Shown here one piece after another: positions 52,154 to 60,017 of a stretch of 64,000 bases of DNA; the first letter of the stretch is position 1, and every line of letters begins with the position of its first letter. A program made the translations under genes and the position numbers. The stretch lies in assembly GCF_022479115.1 (NCBI RefSeq), contig NZ_CP092497.1:6448001-6512000 (forward strand), read 5' to 3'. The stretch is from Amycolatopsis sp. EV170708-02-1 (lineage in GTDB: Bacteria > Actinomycetota > Actinomycetes > Mycobacteriales > Pseudonocardiaceae). The notes under the pieces were generated by a model. The model was not told where the DNA came from. It saw only the letters and a list, made by a program, of their open reading frames with translations, and made no database searches.

Positions 52154-52609
52154 ATGACCACCACCAGGTGGGCGCCAGGGCACCGGATCATCCGGCGCGC
52201 GCCGGAGCGGCACCACGAACTCGGCAACCATGCCGCTTGGTACGTCGTCGCCGGTGTCGCGGCCACCGGCCTGCAGGCGGTGCTGTTCCTTCTCCTGCAG
52301 CCGTTCCTCGGCCCGCAACTGGCCAATCTGATCGCGCTCGCGGTCACGACCGTCGGGAACACCGAGTTCCACCGCCGGGTCACCTTCGCCACCCGGAAGA
52401 GCCACGCGGGCAAGCGGCATTTCCAGGATCTGGTGACCTTCGCCTTTTACGCCGCGTACGGCTCGATCGTGCTCGCGTCCCTCGACGCGGTGATCACCGA
52501 GCCGACCGCGCTGGAACAGACCGGCGCGCTTCTCGCGGCGAGCGTCGTGGGCGGCATCGCGCGCTTCGCGGTCCTTCGCTGGTGGGTCTTCGCGCGCCGG
52601 AACGCCTAG
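52154..52609 (+). CDS. GtrA-like membrane protein
   Basis: 151 aa with four hydrophobic segments and GtrA family pattern (YVVAGVAATGLQAVLFLLL, LIALAVTTVGNTEFHRR). GtrA proteins are linked to moving undecaprenyl-linked sugars across the membrane. Start ATG 52154. A perfect palindrome sits in its promoter. It is followed by two DUF202 genes. Confidence 0.75.
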   Translation: MTTTRWAPGHRIIRRAPERHHELGNHAAWYVVAGVAATGLQAVLFLLLQPFLGPQLANLIALAVTTVGNTEFHRRVTFATRKSHAGKRHFQDLVTFAFYAAYGSIVLASLDAVITEPTALEQTGALLAASVVGGIARFAVLRWWVFARRNA

Positions 52610-52619
52610 TCTTCATCGC

Positions 52620-52970
52620 GTGGCAGAGATCAACGGCCCGCACGACGGCGGCTCGGAACCCGATTACCGATTCACGCTCGCCAACGAACGGACCTTCCTC
52701 GCCTGGCTCCGGACAGCACTGGGCCTCCTGGCCGGCGGCGTCGCCGTCCACCAGCTGGTCCCCGATCCGACCGCGCTGAGCACCGTCCTGGCGGGGCTGT
52801 GCGTCGTACTGGCCGCCGTGCTCGCGGCGAGCGCCTATCCGCGCTGGCGGCAGGTGCAGACCGCGATGCGCGCGGGACGGCCGCTGCCGAAGAGCGGGAT
52901 GCTACTCCTGCTCACCGCCGGAATCCTCGCGATCACCCTGACGGCCGCGGCGCTGGTGGTCTTCTCGTGA
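52620..52970 (+). CDS. DUF202 membrane protein
   Basis: 116 aa. DUF202/YidH signature LANERTFLAWLRTALGLLAGG near residue 20, then two more hydrophobic helices. GTG start 52620. Overlaps a second DUF202 gene by GTGA, a frequent actinobacterial pair. Role unknown. Confidence 0.8.
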   Translation: MAEINGPHDGGSEPDYRFTLANERTFLAWLRTALGLLAGGVAVHQLVPDPTALSTVLAGLCVVLAAVLAASAYPRWRQVQTAMRAGRPLPKSGMLLLLTAGILAITLTAAALVVFS

Positions 52971-53269
52971 ACCCGGCCGATCACGGAGCGCAAGCGGAAC
53001 GGACCGGGCTGGCGTGGCGCCGGACCGCACTCGCGGCTACTGCCTGCACACTCCTGCTCTTGCACACCGCGGCCCGGCGAGGCTGGGGCACGGCGGTCGT
53101 CCCGGTCGCGTTCGCGGGGGCCATGGTGATCACCTTCGCCGCCGTCGGCGCCATCCGTGAACGAGCACTGCGCCGTGCCGGAACTCCGAAACCTCTTAAC
53201 CCGATCCTTGCTGTCACAACGTCGGCACTCGTCGTAGCGACGGCTGTCGCACTGATCGCGGTGCGCTAA
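52967..53269 (+). CDS. DUF202 membrane protein, second copy
   Basis: 100 aa. Short DUF202 relative: ERTGLAWRRTALAATACTLLLLH followed by two further helices. GTG 52967 overlaps the first copy stop. The pair may form a hetero-oligomer, which is inference. Confidence 0.78.
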   Translation: MNPADHGAQAERTGLAWRRTALAATACTLLLLHTAARRGWGTAVVPVAFAGAMVITFAAVGAIRERALRRAGTPKPLNPILAVTTSALVVATAVALIAVR

Positions 53270-53414
53270 GTCCCGCGCACGTCCAGCGACGCCGAGGCCC
53301 CTTTCCGCGACGCAGAGTCTCGGTTGTATTAAGCCGACTCCGGCGAATGGGCTATCTCTAGTTGAAATCTTTACTGCCGCCCGACCGGCGCCTACGATTA
53401 CGCTGCGTCGCAAC

Positions 53415-53453
53415 GGCGGCAGATGAATCTGATCTTACGGAGCATCTGCCGCC
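53415..53453 (+). promoter_or_regulatory. Perfect 11-bp inverted repeat in the sigma-factor leader
   Basis: GGCGGCAGATG (53415-53425) and CATCTGCCGCC (53443-53453) are exact reverse complements with a 17-bp spacer, 66 bp before the sigma-factor start. It could be an operator or the stem of a leader structure. The rest of 53270-53519 shows nothing clear. Confidence 0.6.
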
Positions 53454-53519
53454 CTCAATCGTTACGGAGTGTTGACCCCTCGACAGCGACGGTCGCAGGG
53501 TCGGCCGGGGAGGACGACC

Positions 53520-54176
53520 ATGCAAGGACTTTCCAGCGCGTCCAGAACCGTCACCCCCGATGCGGTCCCCGGATACACGACTCCGGAGAACCTGCCTCGA
53601 CCGGGCGGACGGCTGACGAAGGAGGATCTCGACCCCCTCGTCAAGGACGCGGGCGACGGGAATCCCGCCGCGATCCAGTCGCTGCTGCGGATGATCGGGC
53701 CCGTCGTGGTCCGGTACTGCCGCGCCAGAATGGGTGGCCGCGACCTGTCCTACCTGTCGGCGGACGACGTCGCGCAGGAAGTGTGCATGGCGGTGCTGAA
53801 GGCACTTCCCGGCTACCAGGATCGCGGCGGTTCGTTCCTCTATCTCGTGCACGCCATCGCCGCCAACAAGGTCGCCGACGCCTATCGCGCGGTCTCCCGT
53901 GACCGGTCGGAGCCGGTACCGGAGCTGCCTGAGCGGCCCATCGGCGACAACGAGCCCGAAACCCACGCCCTGCACCTGGACCTCGGTGCCCGCCTCAGCC
54001 GCCTGCTCTCCACCCTCCCGCGGGTGCAGCAGGAGATCCTCGCCCTCCGCATCGCCGTCGGCCTGTCCGCCGCCGAGACCGCCGAGGCGCTCGGGATCTC
54101 GGCCGGCAACGTGCGCGTGACGCAGCACCGCGCGCTGGCCCGCCTGCGGACGATGGTCAAGCAGGACGAGTTCTGA
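53520..54176 (+). CDS. RNA polymerase sigma factor, ShbA/SigD-like
   Basis: 218 aa ECF-type sigma. Region 2 YLSADDVAQEVCMAVLKALPG and region 4 GLSAAETAEALGISAGNVRVTQHRALARLR. The short leader and region 4 wording match the ShbA/SigD group that drives hrdB or ppGpp-responsive genes in actinomycetes. ATG 53520 has GGGGAGG 6 bp upstream. No anti-sigma gene adjoins it. Confidence 0.85.
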   Translation: MQGLSSASRTVTPDAVPGYTTPENLPRPGGRLTKEDLDPLVKDAGDGNPAAIQSLLRMIGPVVVRYCRARMGGRDLSYLSADDVAQEVCMAVLKALPGYQDRGGSFLYLVHAIAANKVADAYRAVSRDRSEPVPELPERPIGDNEPETHALHLDLGARLSRLLSTLPRVQQEILALRIAVGLSAAETAEALGISAGNVRVTQHRALARLRTMVKQDEF

Positions 54177-54323
54177 TCTTCCTTCCCCCTGCCGCAGGTC
54201 GTTGATCGGCGGCTCCCAGGCGCCCGGACCCCGCGCCGCCCACTTTCTTCCCTCCCCCGGTTCGGCCGGGGTTTCGTCGTATCTCGTGACTCGCGTGGAG
54301 GTGGCGTCCTCGCCAGACGGGCC

Positions 54324-54366
54324 GAAGGGAGCTTTCGCCGCGTCTAATGCGGCGAAAGGCCCCTTC
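54324..54366. terminator. Long hairpin, CTTTCGC type
   Basis: Arms 54324-54341 and 54349-54366 pair over 16 of 18 positions (GAAGGG outside, CTTTCGCCGC inside), with a 7-base loop. Wording related to the 7898 hairpin. Confidence 0.7.
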
Positions 54367-54421
54367 GCGTCTTTCTGGTGGCGCCCTGTTCGCCTTACCT
54401 CCCCCAGATTCGGCGAGTCGA

Positions 54422-54478
54422 GTGCGCCCCATGTGGCATGGGAGACGGTGAGCGTCCCCGATGCCACATCGGGCGCAT
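54422..54478. terminator. Long imperfect hairpin
   Basis: Arms 54422-54446 and 54454-54478 pair over about 21 of 25 positions, with the core ATGTGGCAT/ATGCCACAT perfect. It lies 62 bp beyond the lactonase stop (54540, minus strand). Confidence 0.65.
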
Positions 54479-54539
54479 CCGGGGAGCGGGCGTTGCGGCG
54501 GCTCGGCAAGCGACGGCACGATCGCCTGCCTCCTAACAC

Positions 54540-55364
54540 TCACGAGAGGCGGTAGGCCCGCCGCGCCGTCCCGTCGAAGAAGTCCAGCCGCTCGGCATCG
54601 CTCAGCGAGCCGGTCAGCGAAAACGCCGTGTCCACGACGACTTCGTACGCGGCCGCGAGTTCGCAGACCGGCCAGTCGGAGCCGAACATCAGGCGCGAAG
54701 CCCCGAACGACTCCAGCACGTGCTCGGCCCAGCGTGCCAGCTGGCCGACCTTCCACCGCGCCCAGTCCGCCTCGGTCACCAGCCCCGAAAGCTTGCAGTA
54801 CACGTTGTCCAGCTCCCCCAAAGCCGCGACACCGTCCGCCCACGGCTGCCATTCGCCCGAGGCGATCGGCGGCTTCGCGGCGTGGTCGAGCACGAAGACC
54901 TGATCCGGCAACGCTTTCGCGGCGGCGAGCGCCGCGGGAAGCTGAGGCGGCTTCACCAGCAGGTCGTACGCCAGCCCGGCCTCGCCGAGGGCGGCGAGCC
55001 CGCGCAGCACGTCGGGCCGCGTCAGCCACGACGGGTCCGGCTCGTCCTCCACCTGATGCCGGATCCCCACCAGCGGCCCGGAAAACGAGGCCACGCGCTC
55101 GGCGACGTCCGGTGCGGTGAGGTCGGTCCAGCCGACGACACCGGCGATGAGCGGCTCCGCCTGAGCCGCCGAAAGGAACTCGCGTGTCTCCTCCTCCGAC
55201 GAGACCGTCTGCACCAGCACGGTCCCCTTCACCCCCGCCGCCTTCGTCACCGCGCGAAGATCGTCCACTGTGTACGGACGGCGGATCGGTTCCAGCGCCG
55301 TGCCGGTCATCCACGGGTAGTCCCGCCGCGACGGGTCCCAAAGGTGGTGGTGCGCGTCGATCAC
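54540..55364 (-). CDS. L-fuconolactonase-type amidohydrolase
   Basis: 274 aa, COG3618 amidohydrolase. Start IDAHHHLWDPSRRDYPWM gives the metal-binding HxH; later IRHQVED, FVLDHAAKP and GSDWPVCELA. These match L-fucono-1,5-lactonase/L-rhamnonolactonase. Step 2 of the fucose route. Overlaps the dehydrogenase stop by ATGA. Confidence 0.87.
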   Translation of the reverse strand: MIDAHHHLWDPSRRDYPWMTGTALEPIRRPYTVDDLRAVTKAAGVKGTVLVQTVSSEEETREFLSAAQAEPLIAGVVGWTDLTAPDVAERVASFSGPLVGIRHQVEDEPDPSWLTRPDVLRGLAALGEAGLAYDLLVKPPQLPAALAAAKALPDQVFVLDHAAKPPIASGEWQPWADGVAALGELDNVYCKLSGLVTEADWARWKVGQLARWAEHVLESFGASRLMFGSDWPVCELAAAYEVVVDTAFSLTGSLSDAERLDFFDGTARRAYRLS

Positions 55365-56332
55365 GGCTGTCCTTCCTCCCGCAGCACGGTGTCCTCACGC
55401 AACAGTCCCGCACGGATCAGGTCCGTCCACAACTCGCGCGGCACCGGGCGCCGGAAACGTTCCGCGTTGAGCCGGACCTGGCCGGGATCGTGCGCGCCGA
55501 CGACGACGGACATCACCGACGGATGCGCGGCGGGCAGCGCCAAAGCGGCTTGCGGGAGTTCGACATCGTGCCGCGCGCAGACGTCGGCGATCCGCTGGGC
55601 CCGCTCGACCAGTTCGGCGGGAGCCTCGGCGTAGTCGTACATCGTGCCCGGCGTCGCGGTGGCGAGGATCCCGGCGTTGAACGCGCCGCCAGCCACCACG
55701 TCCACGCCGCGTTCCGCGCACAGCGGAAGAAGATCGTCGAGTGCGGGCTGATCGAGCAAGGTGTACCGGCCCGCCAAGAGGATCACGTCGAGATCGAACC
55801 GGCGGACGAACTCCGCGAGCATCGGCGCCTGGTTCATCCCGGCCCCGATGGCGTCGACGACGCCCTGTTCGCGCAATTCGAGCAGCGCGGGGAAAGCACC
55901 GTCGACGGTGTCCTCGAAATGCTCGTCGGGGTCGTGCACGTAGACGACGTCGACGCGGTCGAGCCCGAGCCGCTCCAGACTGTCCTCAAGCGACCGGAGG
56001 ATCCCGTCGCGGCTGAAGTCCCAGCGTCGTCTGTACGCGGCGGGAACGACGAAACCCTGCGAGTCGGTGCGCGAAGCGCCGCCGGGATCGGGCTCCAGCA
56101 CCCGGCCCACCTTGGTCGAAACGACGAAGTCCGCGCGGGGACGAGCCGCGAGCGCCGCGCCCAGCCGTCGTTCCGACAGCCCGAGACCGTAGTGCGGCGC
56201 GGTGTCGAAGTACCGGATGCCTTCGTCCCACGCCTGCCGGACGGTCGCTTCGGCCGTCTCGTCGGTGATGGCGTGGTACAGGTTGCCCAGCTGCGCGCAG
56301 CCGAGCCCCAGCGGGGACAACGGGATCTTCAC
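55361..56332 (-). CDS. Aldo/keto reductase, probable L-fucose dehydrogenase
   Basis: 323 aa. Close to D-threo-aldose 1-dehydrogenases (L-fucose/L-galactose dehydrogenase): SPLGLGCAQLGNLY, DTAPHYGLGLSERRLG with the catalytic Tyr, and DVVYVHDPDE. It would oxidise L-fucose to L-fuconolactone. GTG 56332 overlaps the mutarotase stop by GTGA. Confidence 0.85.
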   Translation of the reverse strand: MKIPLSPLGLGCAQLGNLYHAITDETAEATVRQAWDEGIRYFDTAPHYGLGLSERRLGAALAARPRADFVVSTKVGRVLEPDPGGASRTDSQGFVVPAAYRRRWDFSRDGILRSLEDSLERLGLDRVDVVYVHDPDEHFEDTVDGAFPALLELREQGVVDAIGAGMNQAPMLAEFVRRFDLDVILLAGRYTLLDQPALDDLLPLCAERGVDVVAGGAFNAGILATATPGTMYDYAEAPAELVERAQRIADVCARHDVELPQAALALPAAHPSVMSVVVGAHDPGQVRLNAERFRRPVPRELWTDLIRAGLLREDTVLREEGQP

Positions 56333-56658
56333 GGAAGCTCCCAAACGAGGCCGATACCCGAATCCTTGCCCGAGTAGTCGTCTTCGACGTCGAGCAGTTC
56401 CGACATCCTGGCCTGCCAGGGAATGTTGGCCGGATGATCGCGCAGGACCGCGCGCATCTTCGCGTAGTCCTCGACCTCCACCACGTGGAACAGGTCGAGA
56501 CCGTCCCGCCAGATCCGCCACGAACGCACGCCCGCACCGCGCAGGGCTTCGTCCAGGTCAGGCGGGATGACGGCGTGGACCGACTCGTACTCCGCCTCCT
56601 TGCCCGGCTTCAGCCGGGTGTGGAGTGCCACTCTTTGTAGTGCGACATCGTGGGTCAC
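56329..56658 (-). CDS. L-rhamnose/L-fucose mutarotase
   Basis: 109 aa, RhaM family ferredoxin-like fold (RVALHTRLKPGKEAEYESVH, SWRIWRDGLDLFHVVEVEDY). It interconverts sugar anomers so that the dehydrogenase gets its preferred form. GTG 56658 with GAAGGAGG upstream is preferred over a start at 56694. A TTGACA element at 56689-56694 (minus strand) could be its -35. Confidence 0.83.
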   Translation of the reverse strand: MTHDVALQRVALHTRLKPGKEAEYESVHAVIPPDLDEALRGAGVRSWRIWRDGLDLFHVVEVEDYAKMRAVLRDHPANIPWQARMSELLDVEDDYSGKDSGIGLVWELP

Positions 56659-56737
56659 CGCGCCTCCTTCGTTCGAAACATGGCACTCTGTCAACTAACA
56701 CTCAAACATCCGAGGTCTTCGGGGAGGGCGGTGGAAC

Positions 56738-57448
56738 ATGCCGGTCACCGATGTCGCGATCGACAAGATCAAGGACATGATCATCTCCGGCGAGCTGGCT
56801 CCCGGCGACAGGCTGCCGAAGGAGGCCGAACTGGCCCAGCGGCTCGGCCTGTCCCGCAGTTCGCTGCGTGAGGCGGTGAAGGCGCTGTGCCTGATCCGCG
56901 TGCTCGACGTCCGCCAGGGCGACGGGACGTACGTCACCAGCCTCGAACCGAATCTCCTCCTCGACGCGATGACGTTCGTGGTGGACTTCCACCGCGACGA
57001 CACCGTGCTCGACTTCCTCGCCGTCCGCCGGATCCTCGAACCGGCGGCGACGGCGCTGGCCGCACTCCACATGAGCGACGAGGACATCGCGGAACTAGGC
57101 CGCCTGCTCGACGAACTGGCCGACTCGCCCACGGTGGAGGCGCTGGTCGCGAACGACCTGCAGTTCCACCGCAAGATCGCCGACGGCTCCGGCAACCCCG
57201 TGCTGTGCTCGCTGCTGGACAGCCTGTCCGGCCCCACCGCGCGCGCCCGCATCTGGCGCGGACTCACCCAGGAGGGCGCGGTCGCGAAGACCCGCGAGCA
57301 GCACACGGCGATCTACGAGGCCATCGCGGCCCGTGAGCCCGAGCTCGCGCGTTCGTGGGCCACCGTGCACGTGGCGGGGGTGGAGCAATGGCTCCGCAAC
57401 GCGCTCGGCACGGCCGACGACCCCACTTCGGCCGCGGAAGCCTCCTGA
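56738..57448 (+). CDS. FadR-type GntR regulator of fucose catabolism
   Basis: 236 aa. N-terminal winged helix IISGELAPGDRLPKEAELAQRLGLSRSSLREAVKALCLI and FCD C-terminal domain with metal-ligand His in DLQFHRKIADGSGNPVL. It lies between the mutarotase-dehydrogenase-lactonase operon and the importer/enzyme operon and most likely controls both. Effector probably an acid intermediate, by analogy with FCD regulators; inferred. Confidence 0.88.
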   Translation: MPVTDVAIDKIKDMIISGELAPGDRLPKEAELAQRLGLSRSSLREAVKALCLIRVLDVRQGDGTYVTSLEPNLLLDAMTFVVDFHRDDTVLDFLAVRRILEPAATALAALHMSDEDIAELGRLLDELADSPTVEALVANDLQFHRKIADGSGNPVLCSLLDSLSGPTARARIWRGLTQEGAVAKTREQHTAIYEAIAAREPELARSWATVHVAGVEQWLRNALGTADDPTSAAEAS

Positions 57449-57483
57449 CACCGCTCTCTCCTCCGTTCGTCCCGTGAAGGCTG

Positions 57484-58500
57484 CTAGGTCTGGGCCTTCC
57501 CGCCGGCATACCGCGAGATGATCAACGCGACCAGGATGATCACGCCGTAGATCGCCTTCAGCCATTCCGGCGGCACCTGCGCCACCTGCAGCAGGTTGGT
57601 GACGGTCTGCAGCAGGAGCACGCCGGTGAGCGCCCCGACCAGAGTGCCCTTCCCACCGTCCAGTGAGACACCGCCGATCACCGCAGCGGCGAACACCTGA
57701 AGGATCAATCCGTCGCCCTGATCCGCGCCGAGCGCGCCGACGTAGCCGGTGTACGCGAGCCCGCCGAGCGCGGCCAGCACACCGGCGACCACGAAGACAC
57801 CCCACGAGATCCGGTCGACGCGGATGCCTGCGGCCCGCGCGGCCTCGCGGTTGCCGCCGATGGCGTACAGCGACCGGCCGATCCGGTGATATCGCAGCCC
57901 GAGCCCGAACACGGTGAACAGCGCCGCGGCCAGCCACACCGACATCGGCAGCCCGATGAACGTCGTCGTGGCCAGCGCGGTGAACACGTCCAACTGGTCG
58001 AAGAGCGTCTTCCCCTGGGTGGACCCGATCTGCGTGCCGCGCAGCACCGTCAGCATCGCCAGGGTGACGATGAAGGCGTTCAGCTTCAGTTTGACGATCA
58101 GGAAACCGTTCACGAAGCCGACCGCGGCACCGGCCACCAGCACGGCGAGGATGCCCGCGAAACCGGGGATCTCGGTACCGAAACCCGACGAGGCCACCGG
58201 GATGACCAGCATCGCGCCCAGTGCGGGCGCCATGCCCATGGTGGATTCCAGTGACAGGTCGAACTTCCCGGTCAGCAGCACGAGCGATTCGCCAAGCACC
58301 ACCATCGACAACGCGGCCGAGGCGGACAGGATCCCGACGATGCTGCCGAAGGTCAGGAACGTGTCGCTGATCAGTCCTCCGATGATCAGGACCACGATGA
58401 GCGCCGGCACGAGCGCGAGTTCGCGCAGCCAGCGGAACTTCCGGCGCTTCGGCGGGGCCGCGAGCGTCGAAGTCTTCGGATCGGTCATCAGCTCGGTCAC
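57484..58500 (-). CDS. Sugar ABC transporter permease (fucose)
   Basis: 338 aa, BPD_transp_2 family with about ten hydrophobic segments; LTGKFDLSLESTMGMAPALG and FVNGFLIVKLKLNAFIVTLAML are conserved. Channel of the sugar importer. GTG 58500 overlaps the ATPase stop by GTGA. The final gene of a six-gene operon. Confidence 0.88.
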   Translation of the reverse strand: MTELMTDPKTSTLAAPPKRRKFRWLRELALVPALIVVLIIGGLISDTFLTFGSIVGILSASAALSMVVLGESLVLLTGKFDLSLESTMGMAPALGAMLVIPVASSGFGTEIPGFAGILAVLVAGAAVGFVNGFLIVKLKLNAFIVTLAMLTVLRGTQIGSTQGKTLFDQLDVFTALATTTFIGLPMSVWLAAALFTVFGLGLRYHRIGRSLYAIGGNREAARAAGIRVDRISWGVFVVAGVLAALGGLAYTGYVGALGADQGDGLILQVFAAAVIGGVSLDGGKGTLVGALTGVLLLQTVTNLLQVAQVPPEWLKAIYGVIILVALIISRYAGGKAQT

Positions 58501-60017
58501 CGTTCGACTCCTTCGATGTCGGCCACCAGGTCGCCGTCGGACCAGCCCGCCCGGTGTTCGGCGACCACGGCGCCGGCGCGCAGCACCAGCACCCGGTCGC
58601 TCAGACGAAGATCGTCCAGCTCGTCGCTGACGATCAGCACCGCCTTGCCCTCGGCGCGCACCCGGTCGACGACCGCGAGCAGCGCCTCCTTCGATTTCAC
58701 GTCCACCCCCGCGGTCGGGTTGATCAGCACCACCAGGCGCGGGTCACCGGCCAGCGCGCGGGCCAGCACGACCTTCTGCTGGTTGCCGCCGGAAAGGTCG
58801 GACACCGGCTGGTCCGCGTCGGCCGCGACGATGTCGTAGTCCCGCAACGCCCGCGCGGCCCGGCCGTACCGCGCACCCGGTGCCGCGAGACCACCCTTGC
58901 CCATGCGATCCAGAATGGACAGTGTGGCGTTGTCCGCGATGGAATGCTCCAGCACCAGTCCCTCGTGATGCCGGTCCCTGGGCACACAGCCGATTCCAGC
59001 GCGGATGGCGGCCGGGATGTCGCCGGGTTTCAGCGGTTTCCCGTCCACCCGTACCGTGCCGGAGGACGGGGACCGCAGTCCGTACACGGTTTCGGCGACC
59101 TGGTGCTTGCCGCTGGCGTTGCTGCCCGCGAGCCCGATCACCTCGCCGCGGTGGATCCGGAACGTCACGCCGGAGAAGCCGTCACCGGAAAGCCCGTCGA
59201 CCGCCAGCACCTCGTCGGCGTCCGCGTCCAACGCCTCGCGCGTGGCGGCGTCACGGACGGAAAGACCGCCCTGTTCGCCGGTCATCGCGTCGATCAGTTC
59301 GGCACGGCCGACCTCCGAGACCGGCGCCGTCAGGATGTGCTTCGCGTCGCGCAGCACGGTGACCGCCTGGCAGACCTCGTACACCTCGTGGAGGTGATGC
59401 GAGATGAACAGGAACGTCACCCCGTTGGCCTGCATCTGGCGCATCCGCGCGAAAAGCCGGTCGATCGCCTGGCTGTCCAGCTGTGCCGTCGGCTCGTCGA
59501 GCACGATGAACCGGGCACCGTAGGAGAGCGCCCTGGCGATCTCGACGAACTGCCGGTCCTCGACCGAAAGCTCGCCCGCCGGGGTGTCGACGTCGACGCC
59601 GACGTCCCAGGAGTCGAGCAGTTCCCGTGCCTGACGGCGCAATCGCTGCCAGCCGATCGCGAATCCCTTGCCCGATTGCCGATTGAGGAACAGGTTCTCC
59701 GCGACGGTCAGCTGCGGGACGACCATCGCGTGCTGGTACACGCAGGCGACCGCGCGTTTCCAATCGTCCTGCTTGGACAGCGGCGGCGCCGGGACACCAC
59801 CGAACTCGACGTGCCCGGTGTCCGTTTTGGACAGTCCGGTGAGGATGGAGACGAGCGTCGATTTCCCCGCCCCGTTGCGGCCGACAAGCGCGTGCGACTC
59901 GCCGGGGTGCACGGTGAGGCTGACGTCGGACAGCGCCACGGTCGGCCCGTAGCGTTTGCCGACACCCTGTGCGCTGACCACCGGCACGGCGGCGGACCCG
60001 GCGGGCAGCGCGCTCAC
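58497..60017 (-). CDS. Sugar ABC transporter ATP-binding protein, double domain
   Basis: 506 aa, RbsA-like fusion of two ATPase domains. First: Walker [35 protein letters not shown]. Second: a degenerate Walker A (GSNASGKHQVAE) but intact LSGGNQQKVVLARAL. That asymmetry is normal in the family. GTG 60017 overlaps the binding-protein stop by GTGA. Confidence 0.9.
   Translation of the reverse strand: MSALPAGSAAVPVVSAQGVGKRYGPTVALSDVSLTVHPGESHALVGRNGAGKSTLVSILTGLSKTDTGHVEFGGVPAPPLSKQDDWKRAVACVYQHAMVVPQLTVAENLFLNRQSGKGFAIGWQRLRRQARELLDSWDVGVDVDTPAGELSVEDRQFVEIARALSYGARFIVLDEPTAQLDSQAIDRLFARMRQMQANGVTFLFISHHLHEVYEVCQAVTVLRDAKHILTAPVSEVGRAELIDAMTGEQGGLSVRDAATREALDADADEVLAVDGLSGDGFSGVTFRIHRGEVIGLAGSNASGKHQVAETVYGLRSPSSGTVRVDGKPLKPGDIPAAIRAGIGCVPRDRHHEGLVLEHSIADNATLSILDRMGKGGLAAPGARYGRAARALRDYDIVAADADQPVSDLSGGNQQKVVLARALAGDPRLVVLINPTAGVDVKSKEALLAVVDRVRAEGKAVLIVSDELDDLRLSDRVLVLRAGAVVAEHRAGWSDGDLVADIEGVER

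Larger units (their letters stand above)
54177..54539. other. Gene-free region between convergent sigma and lactonase genes
   Basis: 363 bp holding two long hairpins (54324-54366 and 54422-54478). No plausible small gene. Both elements sit where a bidirectional terminator would be expected. Confidence 0.7.

Noticed and set aside
53358..54539. Long reading frames antisense to the sigma-factor gene
   Set aside because: They lack ribosome sites and recognisable domains, and their composition follows the codon bias of the opposite strand.
56659..56737. FadR-type operator between the mutarotase and regulator genes
   Set aside because: Searched for a TTGT...ACAA-like symmetric site and found none convincing; only a TTGACA element on the minus strand stood out.
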